NCBI GenBank assembly: GCA_001972305.1 | Contig: BDDD01000561.1 | Span: forward strand, 165,974-229,973 | Source: Cephalotus follicularis | Lineage: Eukaryota > Streptophyta > Magnoliopsida > Oxalidales > Cephalotaceae | Length of the DNA: 64,000 bases | Reading direction: 5' to 3' | Part shown: positions 48,290 to 60,160 of the stretch, in pieces | How positions within the stretch are numbered: the stretch's first letter is position 1 | Layout: every line of letters begins with the position of its first letter | Translations under genes and position numbers: made by a program | Notes under the pieces: model-generated | Told to the model about the DNA's origin: nothing | Seen by the model: only the letters and a program-made list of their open reading frames with translations | Databases searched by the model: none

Positions 48290-50395
48290 CTATCTCATGT
48301 TCAGTGTATCTTGACAAAACAGATACCTCAAGATTTTATGATCAGTAAAGATTTCAAACTGCGCCCCATAAAGGTAGTGCCTCCACTTCTGAAGGGAAAA
48401 GATAATAGCCGCAAGCTCAAGGTCATGAGTCAGGTAGTTTTCTTCATACGGTTTCGGCTTCCTCGAGGCATATGCAATCACTCTGCCTCGCTGCATCAAT
48501 ACACAGCCCAAACCCCTACCTGATACATCACTATACACTGCAAAGCCTTCATTACCATCAGGTAATGCCAAGATAGGAGCGGAAACTAACCGGTCCTTCA
48601 GCTCACAAAAACTAGCCTCACAGTCTTCGTCCCAGAGAAAAACAGTCTTCTTCTGGGTCAGTCTGGTCAAGGGTTCGGCTATCCTTGAAAAATTCTGGAT
48701 AAACCTTCTGTAATATCCCGCCAAACCAAGGAAACTGCACACTTCCGTCACATTCTTCGGTTGTGGCCAGTCTCTCACTACTTCAGTCTTTGACGGATCC
48801 ACCGTCAAGCCTTCTCCAGATACTATGTGACCGAGAAAGATCACATGGTCAAGCCAGAACTCACCCTTGCCAAACTTGGCGTACAATCGGTGTTCTCTGA
48901 GAACCTGCAACACTAGCCTCAGATGATGAGCGTGCTCCTCCTCGCTCCTCGAATATACCAGTATGTCATCAATAAATACCATAACAAATTGGTCCAGATA
49001 TGGTCGGAATACGTCATTCATCAATGACATAAAAGTTGCCGGTGCATTGGTAACGCCAAACGGCATCACCAAGAACTCGTAGTGACCATACCGTGTTCGG
49101 AAGGCAGTCTTCTCAATGTCTCCTTCCCTTAATCTTAACTGGTGGTAACCCGATCTCAAATCAAGCTTGGAAAACACCCTCGATCCTTGCAACTGATCAA
49201 ACAAATCCTTAATGTGGGGTAAAGGATATTTATTCTTGATAGTTTCTTTGTTTAACATTCGGTAGTCGATACAGAGCCTCATCAACCCATCCTTCTTCTT
49301 GACGAACAGTACAGGTGCACCCCATGGAGAAACACTGGGTCTAACAAAACCCTTATCAATCAGGTCTTGTAACTGTAGCTTCAGCTCTTGTAACTCAACC
49401 GGAGCCATCCGATAGGGTGATTTAGAGATAGGAGCCATTCTAGGAACAAGATCAATAATGAACTCCATACTCCTCTTAGGTGGTAAGGATCCCAAGTCAG
49501 CAGGGAACACGTCTGGAAATGCACACACAACAGGAATTTCCTCCAAGCTCGCTCCTTTCTCCTTCCTTCGATCAATAACATAGGCCAGATATCCCTTGCA
49601 TCCCTTCTCTAGGTATCTCGAAGCACGAATAAATGATATGATCGGTGTCGAGAACCCTTTGTCTCCCTTGAACTGAAAAGTCGTTCCGTCGGGCAGACAA
49701 AAATCCACAGTCTTATGGTAGCAATCCATACGAGCATGGTGTGCCGATAGCCAATCCATCCCCAGTATAACATCGAAGTCACGGATAGGCAGCACTATCA
49801 AATCTGCATACAAAGGAATGCTTTCCATAGACATCTCACAACCTCTATATACCGAGTCAGTATACATAGAAGTCCCAATCGGTGTGCTCACATCAAGTAT
49901 AAAAGACATGCAGTCAGGGGTGACATCTAAGCAAGATGCAAAATGTGCAGATATAAAGGAATGCGATGCTCCAGAATCCATCAGTACTCTAGCATAATAA
50001 TCATATATATACAGAGTACCTCCAACAATAGAAGTCGACTCTGGAACCTCAGTCTGAGCAAGTACAAAAATTCTACCTTTTGCGACGCCCTTGCTAGTGT
50101 CCCTCCTCTGTGACGGTCCCGCAGTCGCACCACTACTGCTCCTCGGCCCAGTAGGCGCTGTAGCAGAACTCTTTCGGCAGTCCTTCACTGAATGACCCGG
50201 TGCCCCGCACCTCAAACACCAGCCATTGAACTTCCAGCAATCTTTCTGTTGGTGGCCGGTACGACCACAGTAAAAGCATCCTCCAGATCTAGCATTACTC
50301 CCCTGGCTGGGAGTACCCTGTGAAGCTGTCTGCTGAGACTTGTTCTTCGACGACTTCGTCAGAGAACCACCATATTGCCACTTTGACGATGCTGG
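48290..50395 (-). pseudogene. Element E zinc knuckles, protease, RT and RNase H
   Basis: A long frame on minus: zinc knuckles ([14 protein letters not shown] and [14 protein letters not shown], about 50290-50170), protease [10 protein letters not shown] (about 49970), RT with [41 protein letters not shown], and RNase H with [11 protein letters not shown] and DHKILRYL. It ends at TAG 48290-48292, where T1 has CAG in MRQR. Upstream it is separated from gag by TGA at 50396-50398, where T1 has arginine. This is the longest intact pol stretch in the window (641 codons from 50215). Confidence 0.9.
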
Positions 50396-51174
50396 TCAGG
50401 ACTGTGTAGGACTCTGTTTACTCTCTTTTGCGCGAGCTCTCTCAGCCCGGTCCTCACTGGATATCGTCTCCAATAGTCTAGCTTTCTGAGAAACCTCCAC
50501 ATAAGTCCTCAGATCCATGGCTCTAATCCTTGGCCGAAGATCCGGTCGTAACCCTCTCAGGAACCTCTGTATCTTTTTCGCTTCGTCAGCCACCAGATAA
50601 GGTGAATGTCTGGCCAACTCCATGAATCTTGCTTGATATTCAGCTACAGTCATCTCTCCCTGTCGTAACTCCAAGAGCTCAGTCTCTCGTCGCTCTTGCT
50701 CAATATACGGAACATAAGCCTCCAAGAACTCAGTCTGGAATCTGTCCCAAGTACTGTCTAGTCCCTGTGTCTCCCATTTTGCCCTAACCATTTCCCACCA
50801 ATGAGTGGCCTCACCCCATAGGCGGTACACATCAAATTTCAGCTTCTGAGCATCAGTACAGCTCATCACATCGAAGATCTTCTCCAAGTCTTGCAACCAT
50901 CTTTCAGCGATAGTAGCATCAAGTTCTCCCTTAAAGCTGGGTGGATTCAGCCTCATGAACTTCTCAATATCTCCACAAAAACCATCCTCTCCCGGGCAGT
51001 GGTCAGGAGCCCTATGTTGCGGTTGAGCTTGCGCGTGGTACTGGCGCATCTCCTCCGCATTAGTACTATATCTCTGTCATCTAGGGGAATATTCATCCCT
51101 TGTGGAACATTAGCTTCCTCCGGGGCATTAGCTCCAATGGCACTAGCCCTAGCACGAGTTCTCCTTCGGTCCAT
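50396..51174 (-). pseudogene. Element E gag (frameshifted)
   Basis: The ATG at 51172-51174 gives MDRRRTRARASA, frameshifted near 51060. The main Gag domain continues at 51049-50396 with KFMRLNPPSFKGELDAT, EATHWWEM, ELRQGEMTVAEYQARF and FLRGLRPDLRPR, ending at TGA 50396-50398. The order and length match T1 gag. Confidence 0.88.
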
Positions 51175-51283
51175 TTCCTATAAGAAGGTAGACGATCAGT
51201 CACGACTTTAGGAAAGCAATTCATTAATTTCCAAGGAAAGTATCCTAGCTAAGCATATATGGAATATGTTCTGATACCACTGT

Positions 51284-52586
51284 TGTCACACCCCGTTCAA
51301 GAGAAACGTAACATTAAAGCAGTAAAGGCAATTAACATAAAGTACAGCTCATGCAAAACCATAAAATTTAAAACTTTTCCAAGGTACAACAGCTGCGGAA
51401 GCATAACAAAACATAAGCTGTAAACTCATAACGTGAATCCCATACTGCACGCTACTCAAATACAAGTCATCATAGTTAATCGCCCATAAAACGGAGCGTG
51501 AATTACAGTACGAGATTAAAATCCTTCAGTAACAAAACCATAACAACGGTACATCCAAAAACCATAACCAACATAGGTTTAATACAAAGCAGGAGAATAA
51601 GCAAAATCAAGAACATAACAACTTGATCTTCATCCATGTCAGTCCAACCGGTCCACTGCATCAATCTGTAAAGTAGGGGGTTAGCCTTTGTCCTCACTCG
51701 GCTAAGTCATAAAAGCAGTTCNNNNNNNNNNNNNNNNNNNNNNNNNNNNNNNNNNNNNNNNNNNNNNNNNNNNNNNNNNNNNNNNNNNNNNNNNNNNNNN
51801 NNNNNNNNNNNNNNNNNNNNNNNNNNNNNNNNNNNNNNNNNNNNNNNNNNNNNNNNNNNNNNNNNNNNNNNNNNNNNNNNNNNNNNNNNNNNNNNNNNNN
51901 NNNNNNNNNNNNNNNNNNNNNNNNNNCAGGTCACATGTGTCTAGGATACACCCCCACCTCTACATGCAGCAGCTGGTCTCGTTTCTCCGTCCTTCTCTCA
52001 GCCTTCATGCCAGACAGTGCCACATTCATTCTCACAATCCATTCCCAGCACACATGTCCCTTTTCTTCATGCACTTGTTGCATGCACCCACCCATGCCAC
52101 ACTTGTCCTCACAACCTCAGTTATGCAGGTTAGGGAGGCATGTGCATGACCAACACGTCCCAATGCATGCCTCAAGGCACCTGCAAAAGGCTCTAACCAG
52201 ATTCCCTTCGCACGTTATTTTTCAGTAGAGTAACGTGTCTGGAATTCGAAGTTAATATGTCGACGTCTTTCCAAAGACGTCGATGTCATTCATCAGTTTA
52301 CACGAGGACGTCGATGTCCTCCTCCGGATCGATGTGCATGTGCATGCAGCTACGTGCACCCTTTTGCCACAAAGACGTCGATGTCTTTCTAAGGGTGTCG
52401 ATGTGTTTCTCCCAGAACAGCGTCGTTTTAGGCTTTTAACATTCTTTTAGCATATACTCTAAAATTCAACATGATAGAGATGGTAAAACATCACTAAATT
52501 CGGAAAATTCATCCTTTTATTAATTTCACAATTCAAAAGTACAATACATTGTGAAATTACAATACATGAAAATCTCGGGCGTTACA
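51284..52586 (-). mobile_element. Element E 5' LTR (contains an assembly gap)
   Basis: TGTCACACCCC...GGGCGTTACA on +, 1303 positions of which 205 are N. On minus it starts TGTAACGCCCGAG. It holds a GACGTCGATGTC palindrome cluster (52258-52430) like that of LTR C, and an acceptor-like box (GGCTAACCCCCTAC...CAG on minus, 51657-51700). The true length is unknown because of the gap; the donor-like site probably lies in or near it. Confidence 0.88.
51722..51926. other. Assembly gap (205 N)
   Basis: A run of N within E's 5' LTR. Any reading frame across it is meaningless. The paired 3' LTR lacks the same region, so it cannot fill in the missing sequence. Confidence 1.
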
Positions 52587-52591
52587 AGTAC

Positions 52592-53556
52592 ATCCACCCG
52601 AATTCTGTTGACCTCTGCGGTTAGGAGTTCTTGATCATGAATTTCTGCGTCGAGAACCTGCTTTGCCCTTGTTGTCGGACCTTGTCAACATATCAGGGTT
52701 ATTACTCCCTTGTCCTTGTGATTGTGTGGGCCTCAATTGATTTATACGAGACCGCTCCTCCCTTCTCTCATTCGCATCGGCTTCCAGAATCATCGACCTT
52801 TCAGCAATATCTACAAAAGAAGTTAGTTGTAGCAATAACAGTTTAGACCTAATGTCAGGCCGAAGGCCTTTTAGAAACCTCCGGATCATTTGCGACTTGC
52901 CCTCCACCAGATAGGGGGTATGCCTTGCCAATTCCACAAATCTAGTCTGGTACTGAGCTACCGTCATATCCCCTTGACGTAACTCCATCAGCTCAGTCTC
53001 CCTCCGATCACGCTCTATATGTGGAACATAAGCTGCAAGGAACTCAGACTGAAATCTGTCCCAAATCCTGTCAAGTCTATGAGATACCCACTTTGCTTCA
53101 ATCCTTTTTCACCAATATGTAGCCTCGCCCCATAAGCGGTATACAGCAAAGTTGAGTTGCTACTCATCAGTGCACTCCACGGCAGCAAATATTTTCTCCA
53201 GGTCTCTTATCCATCGCTCTGCCACAGTAGCATTCAACTCACCATTAAATATCGGGGGATTCTGTCTCATGAACCGCTCCAAATCTCTGCCAAAACCACC
53301 AGTATGAAAAGCTTCAGGAGCATGCTGATAGGCTCGGTTAGCCTCGTACATCTGCCAAATCTGCTCAATGTTCGCCGTATTGACTAGAATCTGCTGCTGG
53401 AAGAGGTCATCCATATGGTCAAAATTACTCCTCTCTTCTTGCACTGGAGGAATATTCGCTCCTTCATTCGCTGGCGGATCATGTTCATGCACTGGCGGTG
53501 CATTGACTCCTTCGTCGGCTCTACGCCTTCCCCTCCTACCTCTTTATAGGTCCATT
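52592..53556 (-). pseudogene. Element D gag (heavily mutated)
   Basis: On minus, an ATG-led start near 53556 hits a stop within a few codons (TAA about 53547). The frame then gives a Gag domain with DLERFMRQNPPIFNGEL, EATYW and ELRQGDMTVAQYQTRF, interrupted by TAG 53160-53162, a TGA near 53112 and TGA 52635-52637. It leads into the first half of a zinc knuckle, cut by E at 52591. Similarity to B gag is high, so B and D are sister families. Confidence 0.87.
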
Positions 53557-55746
53557 TGGTGTCGTATATGGAATGACATTATCATTAGGAAACAATTCAC
53601 TTAATTACCGAGAAACTTATCCCAGCGATAGCTTATTTAAAAATAAGCCCTGATACCATGCTGTCACACCCCGTTTTCCATTGAGACAACATATATGGTG
53701 ATATCAATTATAAATAATAATCTAGTATTCAACATTAAATGAAACTCGTTAAACAAATAGCGGAAGCATTTAAAGCCGGATTATAAAAAGTATCCGCACG
53801 CAGCCCATACTACGTGCTTATACAATAACAACAATTATCCTTTTACATATTGGAAATGTAAAACAACAACAACGGAGTATGATCGTTTATTTCAATACTA
53901 CATAGTGAATAACAACCTTAACAAAATAGAAGCTCTCCAATAAAGCTTCAGCAGCACTTCCCGAACGCCTTAACTTAATCTGAAATTGTAGGGGGTTAGC
54001 CGTTGTCCTCACTTGGCTAAGTAGGAATAATGCATGAAAAAGAATATATAATTGTAACATGCATGTCAGTTATTTTGAAATAACATAAATATAAGTGTTT
54101 CAATATATATAAGCAATCGAGCCAAGTGGCCATAGACAATACAATTCAAGAATACCGCACAAGGGTAAAATCAATCAATACAGTGGTATGGGTGTCACAT
54201 GTCGCTAACTCCTAGCACCCACTGCGCACCACCTAACTATCACCCTACACTCCGAAGATGATAGATCAAGTCAGTTCTACCGGCATTTAACGGGCAGGTA
54301 ACAATCAGGATCTGTCTTACAGATAAGTGTGGTGGATGCTCTAGCCAACTCCTGGCACATAGGACCACCCCGTAGCCAGTGATGTCTCCTATCACTCGAC
54401 TAACGGCAATAACATAGACAAACAGTTCAATCAATTCAACAACAATATTACATATATCTATAATATGTAATATAGTAGTAGTTTTCTTTTGAAACATTTA
54501 ACAATTCAGTAACCGTACCTCTCATTGGAGGAAACGGTATTCAATAGAGTAGTTGTGCCTCTCGATAGAGGAAAATCAGTAAATTATTTGAAAATAAGTT
54601 TTCATTTTGGAAACAATAAGGAAAACCCATAATTGCGCTTATAGCACTAGTTGGTTCACTCATTAATATTAAGTGTAACAATACTATTTCTGAACACTTA
54701 ATAGCTGTACAGTATGTATAACAGAATCGTTAAACAGCAGCGGAACAATCGCAATTCAAGGTTCACAAGATGTTATCATACCCTAGTCATTTTTGCGCAA
54801 CTCTCACAAGGAGTGCATACGTTGTTTACTTTTGTAATATAACTACCTAAGGCCAGGATTGACTGTTACAAGCATCCCATCTGGAGGCCAGGTTGATTAC
54901 ACACAATTTAAAGCCTAACAACAGCTAATATCAGTAATTTTGTCACTTAACAATCGGCTGTTCATAAGAATAGCCGGCTATTTTCATTAGGCAGTCGACT
55001 GTTTGTCCTAAACAGTCGACTGTTTACATTGAGCAGTCAACTGTTGGGATTAAACAATCGACTGTTTTTGTCCAGAATTGTCAGGCAGTAGTTTAATAAA
55101 ACAGAGTATGCATGCTCACAATCAAATTCCAACCAATCAATAACATGCAATCATACATAAATCATCCAGGCATGATATACATATCATATCTTCTAAAACA
55201 TGTCAATACCCCTACCTCAATCGCTATCCCAGAATCAAATTTGGATTGATTCTTCTCTTTGAGTTCCAACTTCACTCAACACCAATAATCCAGAAGTTTA
55301 ATGCTATAGGTGCATGTTAACAGGTATATGCAACGAAATCAGTAACCGAATATGGTTGACTAACTACCTTTTCAACACTGAATTAAACCAGTAACTTACC
55401 AGGGATTCCTAAGCGTCAAACTTTCTTTTGAGTTCCAACCTTATATCCACTCCACTCCAATTCCAGCAATTAACTATATGTGTGTTAACAAAATATTTAT
55501 ATAGTACACAATCAATACACATATACCTATTGGACGATTATAACATATCTGAAATCATGCAGAAGCTTACCTCTTAAATTCAAGCTTCTAACTTCACTTG
55601 GAACCCCAAATCAACATGTAAGCTCTAGCAATTCCTCCAGTAATTTGTTCAGATCGTTTCTCTATCTCTCAGTGTTTTCTAACACTCAATCAGCTCATGT
55701 ATCAGCTGATATAAGGCTCAATTCGTGTCATTAATTCCAAATTTTA

Positions 55747-57005
55747 TGTCACGCCCCAAACCGCGAAGGCGAACCCCCACGATCCGACGCGTGAGATACC
55801 ATCCATTCAGTCCGTTCAATCAAATATAATTCATACTCCATATCATTTATCAATCATATCTCAAAGTACTATACATATAAAACTTTAAATCAAAGTTATA
55901 CAAGCGGAAGAGTCATTTTATAACATCAACGGAATAATCAATCCAAATAAAAACTAACTCTTAAAATCTGCATGAAGTATTCGTTTATCGGACTAAACTC
56001 CCTGTAAAGAAAAACACATTTTTATATATTCACACTCCCGAAGGACGAATCAACAATATATCACAATATATGGACCCTTCCATGTCCTTTACATCAACAC
56101 ACATATTAAACAAGCACTGCCACAAGTCGGCAGGTCAATAGCTGAATATAAACATATCTCTATATCATCTTTACATTTGTCTCCTATACAATAACTATAA
56201 ATACATCCATATTCAATATCTGTCCTTTCACAATATCACATTTATACAAAGTAGGTCGGAGGAGAGGTAAATCCTTACCCTGTGATTTAACCCGGCTGGT
56301 CACTGCTGCGTGTCACCTGGACCTGAACCTGACCCATTACATTACAATATAATGCAATGGGTCAGTAACCCGAAGGTTGTGTAGGATACATATATGCAAG
56401 GTGCATATAGGAGTGCAGCAGATAAGTATGCCATATGAGAGATGTATGTACAACATGAGAGATGTGCGCATGACTATCGTTATAAACCCTGCTATGAAAT
56501 CTAGCATTTAGAAGCATGCCGTTTTCCATTGTAGTCACCGTTTGAAAAAAAAACATATCCATACTATTCCAACAAAATTCCATTATCATTCGTTATCCAT
56601 ATCATTCCAAGGTCCTTTCAAAGCATATATAAGCTCTTCTCGTCCTTCCTTGCCGGGGTAACAAACTAGGCGCTTTTGGCATTCTAGGCAAAGGTCCTTA
56701 TTCCACTGGCAGACTAGAGTAGCATTCCTAAGTAGAACAGAGATGAGAAGAGGGACCTTCTCTAACGCTGGACTCTCTAGCTACACCCACCATCACTATC
56801 CATACACCATCACGATCCATAATGATATGATCCGTAACCATATCGTTCTCGTTCCATAACCACACTATTCGTAACCATACTGTCCGTATAGCGAACGGCT
56901 ATACTATATACCATGCATGCAACAATATAAAGATATGCCATGCATGCCACAGGGACTAAGGTGCTATGCATGCATCCAGTGTAATTATAAGTCATGTGGT
57001 GAACA

Positions 57006-57054
<49 letters not shown>

Positions 57055-59641
57055 AATATGCCATGTGATGTCATGTGTATAAATGGCAATCGTAGACAGC
57101 TTTGTGTGTGTATCAATATGCCATGTGATGTCATGTGTATAAATGGCAATCGTGGACAGCTTCAATATACCAGCCGTCCCTAAGCGGGGTATATTTGGCT
57201 AGTCCTAATTACATCAAAGGCCATAGGCCTGCAGACAATCCATATAACAATCCATATCAATCATAGGGACAATCAGTTCATAGGGTCCATCCCACCCTCG
57301 ACGCACTTTTGGTGACGTGGAGGAGTGAGGAATGAGATAACACTAACCACGTCGTTTATTTCTTGATTTGTAGGGGTCCACCCATGTGCGGGGTCCGCGT
57401 AATGTATATGGATCCACCCAATGTGTGGGGGCCACGCAATGTATATGGTCTATCGTTCCTGAGATTCACGACAGAAATGAAGGTCAGGAACGGGTTATCT
57501 CTATAGTCTCATACGACACAATCAACAATGTATCCCGTAGTTATAACCCAAAATCATGTATGCTTTTAAATAATAGGGACCGTTTTGTAAAGGATCTCTT
57601 GGATCCACGTCCGTCAATCAAGTAAAGATCATTTTGTAGTCATAAATCATTTTTCATATTCAATGGCCATTTTCATTTCCATAATCCATTTTGTAATCAA
57701 TTTTCATATATCATTTGATTGGTCCCTATCGAAGTTATAATGAATAGAAAGGGAGTCCAAATGGGAGAATCCGCGTCCAGATGTCCCAATGGAACTATCC
57801 TAACCATTTTTTGAAAACCATTTGTATAAAATCCCCTTTTTATGAAACTTCCTTTAAAGATTTATTTTGCAGGTTGATCCGTAGTTTAAAAATGTCACAA
57901 GAGGATTTTCATCGGCTTCAAGGCCTTAGGGAGGCTTCCTATGAAATCCATTTGTATAGAAATCCATTTCGGATCAAAACCATATAAAACAGTTGAGTTT
58001 AACTAAAACAGGGCACTAAGCGTCGATGCTTAGCCCTAGGCGTCGACAGTTTTAAAAAGCATAAGTATAAAGCATCAACGGTTTGTTCGAAAGCATAAGG
58101 CGTCGACTGTTTGATTTAACACATAAAAGCGTCGACAGTTAAGAAGAAAGCGTCGACGGTTTTGGAAGAAATATTGTTTTGCAAAACAGTTCAGAATTCG
58201 GTGAAAATCATATCTAAAACAGTTCAAAGCCCTTTTTGATTCATCCCATAGCTCATGAATCTAGAGAAGGCAAGAACTCATCTCCTCTCAAATCAATATC
58301 TAACCCTCATGCGATATGCACATCCATTCGTATATTCGTATGTATGTATATATATATACAATCATGCATCCATAATTCGTATGTATATATATATATACAA
58401 TCATGCATCCATACAATTACAATTCGTGCATATATAAATCCATATAACCATTTAGAATGCATGAATGAAAGTAAAACAGTGAAACCTACTTTAGTGATCT
58501 ACCATTCGTATACCACCGTCCCATAACGACGTATATGAATGGGATCAAGTCTATATTCATCTGGAGCACGTACCATCGGAACATATGTATACCTACATGT
58601 TAACGGTTGAGCTTGCGAGTCGGGAGGACTTGCAGCAGAATCCACGAACTGCCACCACCTCTAAGCTTCACTCGCTGTCACGAGCACAGGTCCATCTTTT
58701 GTCAACGAAGTTCTCTTTCTCTCCTCGTATCACTGCAATAACCATCACACATCCTGTTAAAACTTACACAAATGTAGCAATTACACATTGTCGTCACCGG
58801 AGTTCCGCCCAATTTCCGGCCAACACATCGAAACTCCAGCCACGCCATCAACAGGCTCCAAATTGGCCAATCTATGCATTGATAGTCCTGACTCGCCATG
58901 AATCGCACAGTCACAGCTGGCAGTGAGTCAACTCAATGAGTCAACTCGCCGGTCAACCACAATTTCGGTCACCACCCGAAATCTCCACACAATCATCAAT
59001 TCTAAGCGTCACTGCCAGAGACTCGCCGTGACTCACCGAAGAACACGCTGTCACGACCGGCTAGTGAGTTCAACTCACTGAGTTGACTCACCGGTCGTCC
59101 ACAACTCTGGCTACCACCATAAAACGCATCACGAGAACCAGCCAAACACATCTATGCCCCTAACTCACCGAGATTCGGTGCTAAATGTGCGGTCAAAGGC
59201 GACAGCGAGTCGGTTCGCTGAGTTAACTCGTCAGTTTGAATCCGGCCGTTTCTGATCGAATGGTGCCTCAAAAGTGGTTGAAGCGGGAAGAGCTAGCCTT
59301 CTAGACAAAGACCAGTACCATCCGTGACACTAACCGGAGGCAGAACGCACGGCAGTGCATGGCAGAGGCGGTATGGCGAAGAAGAAGGAAAGATAATGGA
59401 GGAAGAGAGAGTTACCGTCGGTTGAGGTGAGCACCGCACATCCTCCGGCCGTCGTCGCTTCGCCCAGCGTCGTTCCTTCTCTCCAGTGCCATCTCTCCCG
59501 CTCTCTCTCGCTTTCTCTCCCACACCCTGTCTTCTCTTTCTTCTTAGTGCAAGTGATGCGCCCAACGCATAACACACTTGTGTTATTCGCCTGATGGCTT
59601 TTTTTTTAAATATATATATATTTATATATTGAGGGCTTACA
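55747..59641 (-). mobile_element. Solo LTR, family A, nested in D's central LTR
   Basis: TGTCACGCCCC...GGGCTTACA, 3895 bp, flanked by TTTTA (55742-55746 and 59642-59646). No gag or pol. It follows 9083-13053 along its length, including the GCGTCGAC cluster (58015-58170), the TGACCCATT inverted repeat (56330-56364) and the GC-rich promoter-side region (58920-59560). An exact 60-bp-spaced duplication occurs at 57061 and 57121. Confidence 0.9.
57005..57053. repeat. (TA)n(GT)n microsatellite
   Basis: A short TA run passes into about 16 GT units within solo LTR A. The copy at 9083-13053 has no comparable expansion, so this grew after the copies separated. Confidence 0.95.
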
Positions 59642-60160
59642 TTTTAGCCTTTTGCTCTTTCTCTCTCTCACATGCATGTTTCTTCCTCTTTTCCTTTTTC
59701 CCACATCTGTTTTGCAAGCTGCAGGTTTGCAAGTCTACAGGAGGAATAGAGAACATGCAAGCCATCAACCTTACACGTTGTTATAGCTGGTGGCATGCAT
59801 ACAACACCTGTCCATTGCATGCCACACCTCTGCTCTGTCTCGCGCCATGCACAGACACTTATCCTATGCCTTACTAGTCGACTGTATTTTCTTGGCAGTC
59901 GACTGTTTGATCTGTCCACTTCCATGAATCAAACAGTCGACTGTTCCCCTGTGACAGTCAGCTGTTCCTCCATAACTAGGCAGTCGACTGTTACCCTGTG
60001 ACAGTCGGCTGTGGTGGCTGATTTTTGGTTACTTAAGTTTATTCCCTTAATGAAACCATAATCACCAATTCATATAACCATTGGACATTAAAATTCAATG
60101 TAATGCATATTCTATTCATCACGACTACAATATACATTGATTGAAATTGTGGTTATTACA

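Larger units (their letters stand above)
46178..52586 (-). mobile_element. Element E: chromovirus nested in D's gag
   Basis: 6409 bp between AGTAC copies (46173-46177 and 52587-52591). Minus order: 5' LTR (52586-51284), primer site (about 51271-51279), gag, protease-RT-RNase H, integrase-chromodomain, polypurine tract (46615-46631), 3' LTR (46614-46178, internally deleted). It is non-autonomous through stops and frameshifts. Removing it restores continuity of D's zinc-knuckle frame, confirming the nested insertion. Confidence 0.92.
53662..60160 (-). mobile_element. Element D: complete central LTR (holding solo LTR A)
   Basis: On minus it starts TGTAATAACCAC at 60160 and ends at 53662, about 2.6 kb after removing 55747-59641. 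On its right is pol with a polypurine tract (60161-60172), on its left a tRNA-Met primer site (about 53651-53659) and gag; so a single LTR serves as 3' LTR of one part and 5' LTR of the other. Palindrome clusters are at 59874-60015 and 54952-55075. A hairpin GAATCAA/TTGATTC (55232-55252) lies near donor-like GAG|GTAGGGG (GT at 55215-55214), and the acceptor-like CAG is at 53982-53980. It matches the LTR at 291-2842. Confidence 0.9.

Noticed and set aside
51707..51934. Open frame across the N run
   Set aside because: It consists of unknown bases.
53662..60160. Reading D's central LTR as the 5' LTR of a simple element ending at 60160
   Set aside because: Its right side is pol plus a polypurine tract and the matched target copies GAGCT lie at 44785 and 62707, so it is internal to a larger rearranged unit.
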